From NCBI RefSeq assembly GCF_013407185.1, contig NZ_CP026995.1, positions 527,578-591,577 of the forward strand: 64,000 nt of DNA. Reading direction: 5' to 3'. How positions within the stretch are numbered: position 1 is the stretch's first letter; every line of letters begins with the position of its first letter. Shown one piece after another: positions 46,193 to 55,485 of the stretch. Made by a program: the position numbers and the translations under genes. The notes beneath the pieces are model-generated. The model was not told the origin of the DNA and made no database searches. It saw only the letters and a list, made by a program, of their open reading frames with translations. Source of the stretch: Nitrosopumilus ureiphilus (lineage in GTDB: Archaea; Thermoproteota; Nitrososphaeria; Nitrososphaerales; Nitrosopumilaceae).

Positions 46193-47140
46193 ATGTCTTT
46201 ACTTTTAAAAGATCGAGTTTATTCCATGGAGGCCCCAACTGCAAAGCGTGGAGTTTATCCTTTACATGGTTACAAACTTGGATTATACAGATTGCCAATT
46301 AAACTAGAAGAACCTGTAGAGCTAAAATCCGTCCATGATGGTCTCAAAAAGACGTTTGAAATGGACATGTATGCTGATAGAATTTACGCAACATATCGTT
46401 GGAAGGAGCAAAACATGGATGATGTTGATGCCAAAGGATACGAAGAAGTTGAACTTTCAGTTACAGTAGAAATTGTTACAGGTGAAGTAGTTGATATTAT
46501 TTATCAAATATTTCCAATTGAAAAATTCGGTGATCCAAACTGGGTAAAAGACTATAGAAAGAAAGCAGACCATTTTGCAAAAATGGTAATTGACACTATT
46601 TTACGTAATACCATCTTGGCAGACAAGATGATATCTTATTTGGCAAAAACTGAAAAGATTTCTGAAGTTGCCGCAATTCAAAAACTAGAAGAACTCACTC
46701 CATTGGCTAAAATTGTTCTTGGTGCAAAACCAAAACCAGTTGAAGCAAAAGAAGATGATGCTGAAGATGATGATGCAGATATTGAAATCCCAGATGGTGC
46801 GAAACCAGGACCTATTGATGTTGAATACAAATCAAAGATGAAATCTTCTGCAGCATATGAAGCACCAGAACATACAATCAAGACTTGGGGCAGAAAGGGT
46901 ACGAGCAATGGCATCATGGGTATTTGGGGAGAATTTGTTTCAGTAGATTATGATATTTGTATTGCTGATGGCGGTTGTATTGAAGCATGTCCAGTTGGAG
47001 TCTATGAGTGGTTTGATACTCCGGGAAATCCAGCATCTGACAAGAAACCATTGATGTCAAAAGAGCCAGATTGTATCTTTTGCCTTGCATGTGAAGGTGT
47101 ATGCCCCCCACAAGCAATCAAGATCTTTGAGCAAAAATAA
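46193..47140 (+). CDS. Large ferredoxin with two [4Fe-4S] clusters
   Basis: 315 residues. The N-terminal 190 residues are a soluble domain of unknown fold; an acidic linker (EDDAEDDDADIEIPD) connects to a ferredoxin of the archaeal type, with CIADGGCIEACPVGVYEW and CIFCLACEGVCPPQAI at the C-terminus supplying eight Cys. The long N-terminal extension is particular to this group of ammonia-oxidising archaea. It could be the electron partner of KorAB. Confidence 0.82.
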   Translation: MSLLLKDRVYSMEAPTAKRGVYPLHGYKLGLYRLPIKLEEPVELKSVHDGLKKTFEMDMYADRIYATYRWKEQNMDDVDAKGYEEVELSVTVEIVTGEVVDIIYQIFPIEKFGDPNWVKDYRKKADHFAKMVIDTILRNTILADKMISYLAKTEKISEVAAIQKLEELTPLAKIVLGAKPKPVEAKEDDAEDDDADIEIPDGAKPGPIDVEYKSKMKSSAAYEAPEHTIKTWGRKGTSNGIMGIWGEFVSVDYDICIADGGCIEACPVGVYEWFDTPGNPASDKKPLMSKEPDCIFCLACEGVCPPQAIKIFEQK

Positions 47141-47191
47141 TCAATTATTGCAACTATAAATAGCGACTAGTCATTTTGTGAGATTAGGGAT

Positions 47192-49258
47192 ATGGCAATC
47201 AATCCTTTCACCCAGTTTGTTTTTGATCTGTTCATCTTATCAGCTATTATCATCACGGCATATACTTGCAATTTTTACTATTTGGCATTTCTTTCAAGAA
47301 AAAGAAAAGATGTTCTCACCACTACTGATTGGGGAAATCCATCAATTACAATTCAACTCCCAATATACAACGAAAAGTACGTTGCAAAAAGATTGGTTGA
47401 TGCTGTTTGCAACTTGGATTATCCAAAAGACAAAATGAGAATAATGGTGTTAGATGATTCAGATGATGATACAGTTGATTTACTTGAAAATGCAGTTAAT
47501 GATTACAAAAATCAGGGATTTCAAATAGAACATGTACGACGTGGAACAAGAAGCGGATACAAGGCAGGAGCACTAAAGCATGCAATGAAATCAACTGATA
47601 CAGAACTTGTTGCAATTTTTGATGCTGACTTTATTCCTCCAACATGGTTTCTTAAACGAGCAATCCCCCACTTTACAAACTCAAAGATTGGTCTTGTTCA
47701 ATGTCGCTGGGGACATGTAAATGAAAACTATTCTGCAATCACTCAGGCACAAGCACTGAGTCTTGACTTTCATTTTCTTATAGAACAAAAAGCAAAAAGC
47801 AATTCTCATCTGTTTATGAATTTCAATGGTACTGCGGGAATATGGAGACGTGATTGCATTGAGGATGCAGGAGGTTGGCATACTGCAACACTAGTTGAAG
47901 ACCTTGATCTAAGTTACAGAGCACAAATGAAAGGCTGGAAATGTTTGTTTCTACCTGACATTGTAGTTGATGCAGAACTTCCTGTGCAGATGAATGCTGC
48001 AAAAAGACAACAATTCCGTTGGGCAAAAGGCTCTATCCAATGTGCAATAAAATTACTTACTGACATTGCACTAAAACGTAAAGTTGCAATTGAAGCAAAA
48101 GTTCAAGCATTCATTCAACTAACTCGTCATGTTGTTTACCCATTAATGCTGATACAGTTTTTGGCATTGCCCATTTTACTGGCAGGACAAGTCAATCTCT
48201 ACGTGATTAGCTTTCTTCCGGCAATAACTATTGCAACATATCTTGCAATGGGGCCTGGTGCGTACATTATGATCATGCAAAGCATGTATCAAAAGTCATG
48301 GAAGTCTAAAGCCAAGATACTTCCGGCATTGCTAATTTACAATGCAGGAATGTCTGTAAACAATACAGTTGCAGTATTTGATGCAGTAATTGGGAAGAAA
48401 AACGAGTTTCTTAGAACTCCAAAATACGGTGTCCTAAAAACAAAAGATGATTGGAAAGACAATGCATACAATTTACCTTTCTCACAAGTTACACTGCTTG
48501 AGATCTTTTTTGGCGTATATGGAATAATGGGCATCTTTGTTGCAGTTTTTTCAAATAATCCTATCTTTGTCCCTATAATTGGACTTCAGGCTACAGGATT
48601 TTTCTATATTGCATACATGAGTTTGTCTCATACGCGATTTAAAAGAAATAAATCAAGTAAGCCCCGACCAAAAACTAAGAAAGAAAAAATGGCAAATACT
48701 GTTTACAAACTTTCCATGATTGGAATTGTGGGAATTATTATTTTTGGAGGATTTATGGCAATTTATGGTTACAATACTGATATCTATCCTCTAGACCGAA
48801 TCAGGGGCCATCTTGATGGAATTGTAGGCTCATCTGATCCTGTTACAATAAAGAGTCATCTATTGGCAATTCAAGAAGATCTGGAACTAGTAATGGATCG
48901 TGTACCTGAAACCACCGATGCTAATGGTGAGGTTATTTCTAAAAACCCCGTTTGGATATTCGCTACAGAATCTACAAACTTGCTTAGAATACAAAATGAT
49001 GTAGATACGATGGCTGCAAGTATTGAGAAAATTTCAACTGTTCCAAAGGATAGTTCTGCATATCATACAGGAATGCTAGATATTAACGGCAGAGCACTAT
49101 CCTTGAAAACCAATATCATGGATGCGACTCCATACATGTATGTAAGTGTTGCAAACATTATATTCAGTACAATTTGGATTGCAGCAATTTTGGGAATCTT
49201 TGCTGCATTAAAGAAAAAGAAACAACAATTCAAAGAAATAGATGAGACTGGAGTTTAA
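47192..49258 (+). CDS. Membrane glycosyltransferase family 2, cellulose-synthase-like
   Basis: 688 residues: an N-terminal transmembrane helix, then the GT-A domain with MVLDDSDDDTV (~90), AIFDADFIPP (~143), VEDLDLSYRAQ (~232) and QQFRWAKGS (~270), the D-D-D-QxxRW set of processive transferases. Then come four to five transmembrane helices and a long cytoplasmic or external C-terminal region ending in one more helix. It polymerises or transfers a sugar at the membrane. Confidence 0.87.
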   Translation: MAINPFTQFVFDLFILSAIIITAYTCNFYYLAFLSRKRKDVLTTTDWGNPSITIQLPIYNEKYVAKRLVDAVCNLDYPKDKMRIMVLDDSDDDTVDLLENAVNDYKNQGFQIEHVRRGTRSGYKAGALKHAMKSTDTELVAIFDADFIPPTWFLKRAIPHFTNSKIGLVQCRWGHVNENYSAITQAQALSLDFHFLIEQKAKSNSHLFMNFNGTAGIWRRDCIEDAGGWHTATLVEDLDLSYRAQMKGWKCLFLPDIVVDAELPVQMNAAKRQQFRWAKGSIQCAIKLLTDIALKRKVAIEAKVQAFIQLTRHVVYPLMLIQFLALPILLAGQVNLYVISFLPAITIATYLAMGPGAYIMIMQSMYQKSWKSKAKILPALLIYNAGMSVNNTVAVFDAVIGKKNEFLRTPKYGVLKTKDDWKDNAYNLPFSQVTLLEIFFGVYGIMGIFVAVFSNNPIFVPIIGLQATGFFYIAYMSLSHTRFKRNKSSKPRPKTKKEKMANTVYKLSMIGIVGIIIFGGFMAIYGYNTDIYPLDRIRGHLDGIVGSSDPVTIKSHLLAIQEDLELVMDRVPETTDANGEVISKNPVWIFATESTNLLRIQNDVDTMAASIEKISTVPKDSSAYHTGMLDINGRALSLKTNIMDATPYMYVSVANIIFSTIWIAAILGIFAALKKKKQQFKEIDETGV

Positions 49259-50781
49259 GGAATATTTAGATCTTTTCTTAGTTCATCTACTGCTCTAATT
49301 CCATAAATGTCTCTTATTTGCTGAACTCTAATTGTTTCTTTTAACATATCTCTGCCTATCGCATTAGTTAAAATTGAATAGACATCACTGAATCGAACTT
49401 CCCACTTGTCTGCACAATCTAAAATTTTACTAACTGCCCATTGTCTTACTTCTTGAGGTAGAGGAATCTTTTCACCAGACTCTATTGATATCCTATCAAA
49501 TAGATTTACAATGTCTGCAGTTTGTGTTGCCATATTTTCAATGTCTTTTAATTCGCCATACTTTGATTCAGTATTCATTCTGACATTTGATTGATATTCT
49601 GAAAGTTTTAGCAATGCCATCATCTCTTTTGATGAATCACTTGTTGCCTTGTTTGTGACGTTTTTGATTGATTGTATCTCTTCAAATAGTTTATCTGATT
49701 TTTTATGAAATTCTGCAGTTGACGCGTCTTGTCTTTTTAGAATATCTGAAGCTGATGCTATTTTTTGCTCTATGCTGTTTGTTTTATCAAAGACGTTTTG
49801 CTTGAAATCTGAAATGTCTTCCTGAACTGATTTGAGTCCTTCTCCCACAAATGCTGTAGAGTCTGCCCTTTTTGATAATCCTCCAATTTCAGTCTCAATT
49901 TTATCAATTTTGCCTCCTAAATCCCTAATTGTCTGCATGCTTAGATTTTCAGCAGATTTTGCATTTGTAGAGATTGTCTCAAATTGTTGCTTAAGACCAT
50001 CAATTACTCCTCCAAGGGAATCAATTTTTGATGCTTTTGAAGAAATTGAATCAATTGTAATTTTGATTGCTTCAAGTTCTGCATTAAGATCTGTTGTCGA
50101 AATTGCACCTTCTGCAATCCTTTCAAATTCTTGTTTGAGGCTTTGTATGATTTGATTTCCAGTATCTAGTTTTGCAGTTTTATCTGAGATTTCATCAAGA
50201 TTATTTTTTAGTTTGTTCATCTCAGAGCTAATCTCTAAAAATGAATCTGTTTTTCCAGAGACTTTTCTGAGATCATCTCTTACTTCATCGATTCTCTGTG
50301 CAATTTTTATTATCATTTGGGAATTATTCTTAATTGAATTCATACTGTCTTGTACTTGCTGAGATATTTCTTGAGGCTTTGTTGTTTTTTGAATCTCTGA
50401 AATTTTATTTATCTCATCTTGTAGTTTTGCAGTTTGATCATTGATCTTACTTACTAGATTAGATTGGGTTCTTACTTGATTTAACCCTGCATACAGTTTC
50501 TGAGTATCATCTTCTATAATGTTGATTTGTTTTGATTGTTTCTGAATATACTCTAATGTTGATGTTAGTGTGTCAATCATATCTTTCATTGATAGTAGGA
50601 CTTTTTGGTTTTCTCCGAAAATTTTTGACATTACTTTGATCTCTTTTTGTAATGCCTTGTTAGAATCTGAAACTGATGCTACCTTCTTTAGTACTGCTGA
50701 TGGCGTTGGCTCTTTTGTAACTTTTTTTACAACTTTTTTTGCTTGCGCTGACGTCTTTTTCTTTGTAGTTTTAGCTGCCAT
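49255..50781 (-). CDS. Long coiled-coil protein with Lys-rich N-terminus
   Basis: 508 residues. The first 25 are Lys/Ala-rich (KTTKKKTSAQAKKVVKKVTK), recalling histone-tail or DNA-binding sequences. Residues 40-400 are an almost continuous coiled coil, with repeats of the form K-x-D-x-L-x2-L-x2-I. The last 90 are a small globular domain (LPQEVRQWAVSKIL, IGRDMLKETIRVQQI). Possibly chromosome or cell-shape related, but no known family. It overlaps the glycosyltransferase end by four bases. Confidence 0.5.
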   Translation of the reverse strand: MAAKTTKKKTSAQAKKVVKKVTKEPTPSAVLKKVASVSDSNKALQKEIKVMSKIFGENQKVLLSMKDMIDTLTSTLEYIQKQSKQINIIEDDTQKLYAGLNQVRTQSNLVSKINDQTAKLQDEINKISEIQKTTKPQEISQQVQDSMNSIKNNSQMIIKIAQRIDEVRDDLRKVSGKTDSFLEISSEMNKLKNNLDEISDKTAKLDTGNQIIQSLKQEFERIAEGAISTTDLNAELEAIKITIDSISSKASKIDSLGGVIDGLKQQFETISTNAKSAENLSMQTIRDLGGKIDKIETEIGGLSKRADSTAFVGEGLKSVQEDISDFKQNVFDKTNSIEQKIASASDILKRQDASTAEFHKKSDKLFEEIQSIKNVTNKATSDSSKEMMALLKLSEYQSNVRMNTESKYGELKDIENMATQTADIVNLFDRISIESGEKIPLPQEVRQWAVSKILDCADKWEVRFSDVYSILTNAIGRDMLKETIRVQQIRDIYGIRAVDELRKDLNIP

Positions 50782-50841
50782 ATACAGTCAATTAAAAAAT
50801 GATGATAAAAAAGTTGGGTCTAAAATAAAAAATGTAAAGAG

Positions 50842-50949
50842 TTACTTATTTACAACAGTTGGTTCGTGTAGTAACTCATGAAAGGTCTTCTCAGCCAGCC
50901 CATTTGCCGTTTCGATAAACCCTCTTGTACAATATTCACATTGAATCAT
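50842..50949 (-). CDS. C2H2 mini zinc-finger protein (35 aa)
   Basis: ATG at 50949. MIQCEYC supplies two Cys (C4, C7) and TFHELLHE supplies two His (H24, H28): C-x2-C-x16-H-x3-H, close to a classic C2H2 finger. The start is right next to an 11-bp inverted repeat (50950-50974). One finger is too little for sequence-specific DNA binding alone, so dimers or protein contacts are possible. The gene is divergent from the antiporter. Confidence 0.55.
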   Translation of the reverse strand: MIQCEYCTRGFIETANGLAEKTFHELLHEPTVVNK

Positions 50950-50974
50950 ATAGTACGGTATGGTACCGTACTAT
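50950..50974. promoter_or_regulatory. 11-bp perfect inverted repeat at the mini zinc-finger start
   Basis: ATAGTACGGTA (50950-50960), TGG, TACCGTACTAT (50964-50974) are exact inverted repeats. They lie directly before the ATG of the mini zinc finger. It may be an operator or a 5' hairpin controlling that gene. A weaker 7-bp inverted repeat AGGTCAT/ATGACCT lies at 51023-51055. Nothing else is seen in 50975-51194. Confidence 0.55.
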
Positions 50975-51209
50975 TAATACTCAGGTGATTATAACGTAAC
51001 CAATGATGCAGTCAGATACCCCAGGTCATTTTTCTACATAATGTTCAGATGACCTAATCATCACTCTGCAAAATCATTATGATAAATGATCATAAAGAGG
51101 TTAAAGATTATGTCTGTTGAGCCTATTTTCAATTATTAGTAATTTCATTAATTTGATTTCAGAATTTCTAGTCAGAAATCATTTTTAAAGAAATTTGTCA
51201 ACTGAAAAC

Positions 51210-52535
51210 ATGCAAAGCATTTCACTTCAGTTAGATACTAGTGAAATTCATAGCTCACTTAACACAACTGTTACTAGTTTAATTGAACAGATTACTCCTG
51301 AACTTCCTCATGCAACATTTGTAACTGATTTGGCATTTATCATGATAATTGGTGCCGTAGTTACTTTGGCTTTTTTTAAAATTAGACAACCACTGATAAT
51401 TGGTTATCTTTTTGCTGGAATGCTCATTGGTCCTCTCTCACCGTTTTGGTCCTGGGTATTGCCTGAAGGTGGTCCATCTACTGATGCGTTGGGAGGTGTT
51501 GGAATACTATCTAACATCTCTGCATTGAATCTTTTTGCTGAAATTGGTGTAATTTTACTTCTTTTTGTAATTGGGATTGAGTTTCCATATGCTAAAATCA
51601 AAAGCATTGGGCGAGTGGCAGTGGGTGTTGGAACATTGGGATTATTTTTAACATTAGGTGTCGTATTTTATGCTGCAACTGCATTGGGTTTGGGATTTCT
51701 AGATGCATTGTTTATTTCAGCAGCGTTATCTATTTCCAGTACTGCCATAATTGTCAAAATTTTAGAAGAGATGGGAAGGATCAAAAATGAATCTTCCATT
51801 CTTGTTTTAGGAATTTTGATTGTAGAGGACATAATCGCAGTTATTCTGATTTCATCATTGCAATCAATTGCTTTAGTTGGAACTGTATCTATTGAGTCCG
51901 TAATAATAATTGCACTGGTCGCATCTGGTCTTATAGTTGGAACATTCACAATTGGAACCCGAATAATCCCGCCATTAATTGACAAGGTTGCAGCAGCTGA
52001 GCATCGCGAGATTCTATTGCTTAGTGTTCTGGGTGTCTGCTTTGGCTATGCGTTACTTGCAAACATCGTTGGATTATCAGTTGCAATTGGAGCGTTTTTG
52101 GCAGGGGTGCTAGTGGCTGAATCAAAATCTGCTGAAGTTGCAAAATTGCTTTCCAGTCCAATCAAAGACATGTTTGTAGCAATTTTCTTTATTTCAGTTG
52201 GTGCCTTGATGGATGTGTCAGAACTTGAAAATTATATTTTCATTGCAATTGCTTTGATAGCAGTTGCTACTGGAATGAAGTTTGGTGGTAACTTGGTTGG
52301 AAATATTGTCTTTCGGCAAAGACGTGGTAAAGCAATCCGTTCGGCATTTACGTTAGCTGCTCCAAGGGGTGAATTCTCAATTGTAATTGTAAAGGTTGGG
52401 GTGGACATAGGGGCAGTTAGCGCTTTCTTGTTTCCATTGATAGGTATAATTTCTATAGTCACTGCATTTATTTCTCCATTTTTAGTAAAAGCTGGAGATA
52501 AAATAGTACCTATGCTAGAAAAAAAAGATGTCTGA
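51210..52535 (+). CDS. CPA2 family cation:proton antiporter (Kef/Na+-H+ type)
   Basis: About 12 transmembrane helices, with the CPA2-typical LIIGYLFAGMLIGPL (residues 65-79), LFAEIGVILLLFVIGIEF and the LAAPRGEFSIVIVKVG stretch. No TrkA-N nucleotide-binding domain is attached. The start is put at ATG 51210; TTG 51195 would add five residues. It exchanges Na+ or K+ for H+ at the membrane. It overlaps the next gene by eight bases. Confidence 0.85.
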   Translation: MQSISLQLDTSEIHSSLNTTVTSLIEQITPELPHATFVTDLAFIMIIGAVVTLAFFKIRQPLIIGYLFAGMLIGPLSPFWSWVLPEGGPSTDALGGVGILSNISALNLFAEIGVILLLFVIGIEFPYAKIKSIGRVAVGVGTLGLFLTLGVVFYAATALGLGFLDALFISAALSISSTAIIVKILEEMGRIKNESSILVLGILIVEDIIAVILISSLQSIALVGTVSIESVIIIALVASGLIVGTFTIGTRIIPPLIDKVAAAEHREILLLSVLGVCFGYALLANIVGLSVAIGAFLAGVLVAESKSAEVAKLLSSPIKDMFVAIFFISVGALMDVSELENYIFIAIALIAVATGMKFGGNLVGNIVFRQRRGKAIRSAFTLAAPRGEFSIVIVKVGVDIGAVSAFLFPLIGIISIVTAFISPFLVKAGDKIVPMLEKKDV

Positions 52536-52959
52536 TGAATTAAAAAAACTAACAGAGCAAGCACACGACGGAATCACTACTTTTGATTTTGATGGTAACA
52601 AAACACCATGTATCATAATTGAAGAAAAAAAATATGATGACATGCTTGCAAAGATTGCAGGACAATCTTTGTCTATTAACACTGATCTTAACATCTTGCA
52701 AGATGGATTGGGTAATGTCTTCGTTGAAGTTGTTTTGACATTTTCTAAAGGAAATATTGTTGAGACATTTATGATAAATGCAAAAACCCATCTTGACTTT
52801 TTTGAAACTCTTGCAAAAACATCAATGTTTGCACTATCATCTCCAAAATCAAATTATGGAAAAGACAATGTGTTTATGATTCAGTTGCCTCGTCCAGAAA
52901 AAGCTCAGGACGCATTAGAAATTATTAATAATGCACTAATTCCAAAAAATCAAAAATAA
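52528..52959 (+). CDS. Hypothetical protein (143 aa)
   Basis: A soluble protein, alternately beta and helical, with no recognised family. It overlaps the antiporter's stop by eight bases and so is translated with it, possibly as a cytoplasmic regulatory partner. It ends one base before the tRNA gene's encoded CCA. Confidence 0.5.
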   Translation: MSDELKKLTEQAHDGITTFDFDGNKTPCIIIEEKKYDDMLAKIAGQSLSINTDLNILQDGLGNVFVEVVLTFSKGNIVETFMINAKTHLDFFETLAKTSMFALSSPKSNYGKDNVFMIQLPRPEKAQDALEIINNALIPKNQK

Positions 52960-52960
52960 G

Positions 52961-53037
52961 TGGTGCAGTTACCGGGATTTGAACCCGGGTCACGTACTTG
53001 GCAAGCACGAGTACTAACCAGACTGTACTATAACTGC
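52961..53037 (-). tRNA. tRNA-Gly (anticodon GCC), CCA encoded
   Basis: On the minus strand the acceptor stem GCAGTTA/TAACTGC is perfect, the D stem is GTAC/GTAC, the anticodon stem CGTGC/GTACG has one G-T pair, and the loop is TTGCCAA with anticodon GCC. The T arm is CCGGG-TTCAAAT-CCCGG with the invariant TTC. The 74-nt body is 52964-53037, with discriminator A and encoded CCA at 52961-52963. No intron is seen. Confidence 0.95.
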
Positions 53038-53100
53038 AACACCCCTAGAGGTTGAATTTGGATATTAAACTGTTTTTAACTATTTCAATCAAGAAATACC

Positions 53101-53364
53101 ATGGATGAAACTCTTCTTGCTAAAATAGAACAAAAAATTCAAGATACACTTTCCAACAAAGATGAAATTAAAGAACTAATTCAATCGCTTTCAAACATTG
53201 ATGATTCAAAATCATTTGCACTGGGTGTAATGGTTGGAAGAATTTACAACGCTTTTTACTATCAATCAAAAAGAATTCTAAATCGAGAACCAACAAAAGA
53301 TGAATTTGAAGAGTTTTTAGAATTTGTTAAAAATAAGAAATCTGATTTAGAAAATTTATGGTGA
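53101..53364 (+). CDS. Hypothetical helical protein (87 aa)
   Basis: All-helical, acidic, with ALGVMVGRIYNAFYYQSKRI in the middle. The ATG follows a tRNA-proximal stretch with a TATA-like TTGGATATTAAA (53054-). It overlaps uL16 end to end by nine bases. No family known. Confidence 0.55.
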   Translation: MDETLLAKIEQKIQDTLSNKDEIKELIQSLSNIDDSKSFALGVMVGRIYNAFYYQSKRILNREPTKDEFEEFLEFVKNKKSDLENLW

Positions 53365-53865
53365 TGATTTATCCCATTCAATAACCTTGATGGTGGGGGT
53401 TCCTGGCAATTTCACACATGCACCATGAAGTGCTTTTTTTGCTGCCTCTAAGTGGGCCTCTGTATTGACATACATTTCCATAATGCATTGCCCTTGTTTG
53501 ACTCTGGCACCCAAACTAACTGCTTTGCCCCATGATCTTCGCATTCCTTCAGAAACCCTATCTGCACCTGCAGTTGCAATCTGTTTGTTTTCTCGAAGTA
53601 AATTATGTGGATAAATTCTTAATCTAGAATAGTAGCCTGTTTCACCTGTAGTCTTCTCTAGCGTTTTGTTTGCTGCCAATCTAGTTGATTCAATTGCCAT
53701 GTGTCTGATCTGAATCTTTTCATTAATTAGTAACTGAACACAATACTTGTAAATTCCTCTTTTACCGCCCTGAAATTTTGCAATTTTGATCTGTGGTTTA
53801 CCTTTGATGTACTCTTTTCTGGTAAAGATTTGCCCCGTTGCAGTTCTATAATTGGCGCCATGCAT
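53356..53865 (-). CDS. rpl10e: Ribosomal protein uL16 (L10e)
   Basis: The start is put at the inner Met (MHGANYRTATGQIFTRKEYI), which is the usual L10e N-terminus; the longer frame to 53928 is a false extension. The core has QIRHMAIESTRLAANKTLE, RLRIYPHNLLREN and GMRRSWGKAV. It lies at the peptidyl-transferase centre. Confidence 0.93.
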   Translation of the reverse strand: MHGANYRTATGQIFTRKEYIKGKPQIKIAKFQGGKRGIYKYCVQLLINEKIQIRHMAIESTRLAANKTLEKTTGETGYYSRLRIYPHNLLRENKQIATAGADRVSEGMRRSWGKAVSLGARVKQGQCIMEMYVNTEAHLEAAKKALHGACVKLPGTPTIKVIEWDKSSP

Positions 53866-53963
53866 TACATTCTCAAACCATAACGCCCATATTTTAACGG
53901 TGAGCCGATATGCATTCGTATTTTCCAATGCTTATATGGAAATTCTTTGATTTTCTCATCATC

Positions 53964-54527
53964 ATGGAAGAGACCCCAATAGTTAACGGTGAGATGATTT
54001 CTGATCAAACTTGTATTTCTGATAAAAATATGATTCATGAACTTGATCTAAAGGGATACGGGGAAATTGAAAATGAAAAATTATTCTTAAAACAATTTGA
54101 GACTCTATTTCTGTTATATTCCAAAAGGCTGATTTTAAAGAAAGGCAAAAAGCAAATTGATTTTGATACTTTTATGAGCATTTGTCAAAAAACTGATTCT
54201 GATATTCTTACTAAATTTCTAATATATCGTGATCTTCGAAATCGTGGTTATGTTGTTAAGGATGGATTTGGATTTGGTTCTGACTTTAGAGTTTATGAGA
54301 GAGGACATTTTGGTGAGAAAGGAGCAAAATTTCTGATCTTTGGACTAAATGAAGGCCAACAAGAGAAGATGGGTAGTCTACAGAAAAAGATTGAAGACAT
54401 CACTCAAATGGGAAAAGAACCAATAATTGCAGTAATTGAGCGGCGTGGTGAAGTAATTTATTACAAAATCAACAGGATGAATTTCTATGAGAATAAAGCT
54501 AGATTAGAAGAATCATTTCAGATCTAA
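53964..54527 (+). CDS. endA: tRNA splicing endonuclease EndA
   Basis: 187 residues from the inner Met (MEETPIVNGEM). The catalytic triad is in FRVYERGHFGEKGAKFLIF (Tyr, His) and VIYYKI (Lys) at the end. This is the short homodimer/homotetramer type with one catalytic domain. It cuts bulge-helix-bulge introns. It follows the divergent uL16 by a short gap and overlaps the opposite gene by four bases. Confidence 0.9.
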   Translation: MEETPIVNGEMISDQTCISDKNMIHELDLKGYGEIENEKLFLKQFETLFLLYSKRLILKKGKKQIDFDTFMSICQKTDSDILTKFLIYRDLRNRGYVVKDGFGFGSDFRVYERGHFGEKGAKFLIFGLNEGQQEKMGSLQKKIEDITQMGKEPIIAVIERRGEVIYYKINRMNFYENKARLEESFQI

Positions 54528-55180
54528 TCTTGCAGTATCCACTCTGATGAATATTTTAAAAGATTATTTTCTTCTGCAAACATAAAATCATAGACATCTA
54601 CATACTTTGTCTTGTTGTCCCAGAGATCTTGGAAATCTTTCATCTTTCTTTCAACTCTTGATTTATCATTCCACGATGTGAAAACATCTACTGATTCAAA
54701 ATCTCTTGATTGGATAGAAAATGATTCTCTGGAAGTTCCTGTAAATGCAACTGCTTCATCATCGTCATCTCTGAAAATTCCAATTCTCTCCGAAAATGAA
54801 TTTGACACTTGTTCTGAATTTGTAATTGCAATTTTTAATTCAATTTGTCCATTATTTACTATGTCTTGGAGTTTTTGGATTTTAGTATTTCTGATAAATT
54901 TTCCTTCAAATGATTTTGTAAATTTTTCTGAAAATAATTTTGTAAATAGGTTGAGATCACCTGTCCTGAATCTGTGACCAGTAATCATTCTTAATTTTGC
55001 CTTACCTCCTGAAAAATTGTCAAATGCCATTGAAATTGTGGCTAAAGTCTGAATCGATAAAAAGTCAACACACCTATCATATTCTATACAATGACTGAGG
55101 CAAGGAAAGAAAAACTCCGCTACAATGTCGTCTCTGTCTGAACGATATTCTTCTTTTAATTCAATGTCTCTTAACCCCAA
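54524..55180 (-). CDS. Standalone PLD-like nuclease-type domain protein
   Basis: 218 residues. The fold-pattern matches the phospholipase-D-like domain found in some SF2 helicases and restriction systems: KAKLRMITGHRFRTGD, then IGIFRDDDDEAVAFTGTSRESFSIQSRDFESVDVFTSW and a C-terminal helical tail. The His of the canonical HKD is replaced in part, so catalysis is uncertain. It is not next to a helicase. It overlaps endA by four bases. Confidence 0.6.
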   Translation of the reverse strand: MGLRDIELKEEYRSDRDDIVAEFFFPCLSHCIEYDRCVDFLSIQTLATISMAFDNFSGGKAKLRMITGHRFRTGDLNLFTKLFSEKFTKSFEGKFIRNTKIQKLQDIVNNGQIELKIAITNSEQVSNSFSERIGIFRDDDDEAVAFTGTSRESFSIQSRDFESVDVFTSWNDKSRVERKMKDFQDLWDNKTKYVDVYDFMFAEENNLLKYSSEWILQD

Positions 55181-55243
55181 TAATTATTTCTCTTAATTTT
55201 ATTATTTAAAGAAACAATCTTGGGAGGTCGTGTGTAAACCATC

Positions 55244-55426
55244 AAATTTTAACAAACTTTTTCGTTCAGATGAAGATAATGCAAAAGATACATGATACTA
55301 AATTGCTTCTACAATGTGTAAAATAATGATTTTGGAAGCGTCAGTTGATGCAAAAATTGCATGTTTTAATGCTTCGTCACCGTCTTTTGTTTCTGCATGA
55401 GGAACAAGAATTTTTTTGTACAACAT
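55244..55426 (-). pseudogene. Truncated universal stress protein
   Basis: The N-terminal third of a Usp with start MLYKKILVPHAETKDGDEAL and KHAIFASTDASKIIILHIVEAI, then TAG, and continuing after the stop as YHVSFALSSSERKSLLKF. The intact Usp at 11840-12307 reads HIVEEIQYPPSFALSSSER at the same place, so Gln (CAA) became TAG. The rest of the gene is gone. A clear decayed copy. Confidence 0.75.
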
Positions 55427-55485
55427 GATTATTGAATATGTGTATTATTTGACATGATGCAGAAATCATCATTGTGTAATATCTG

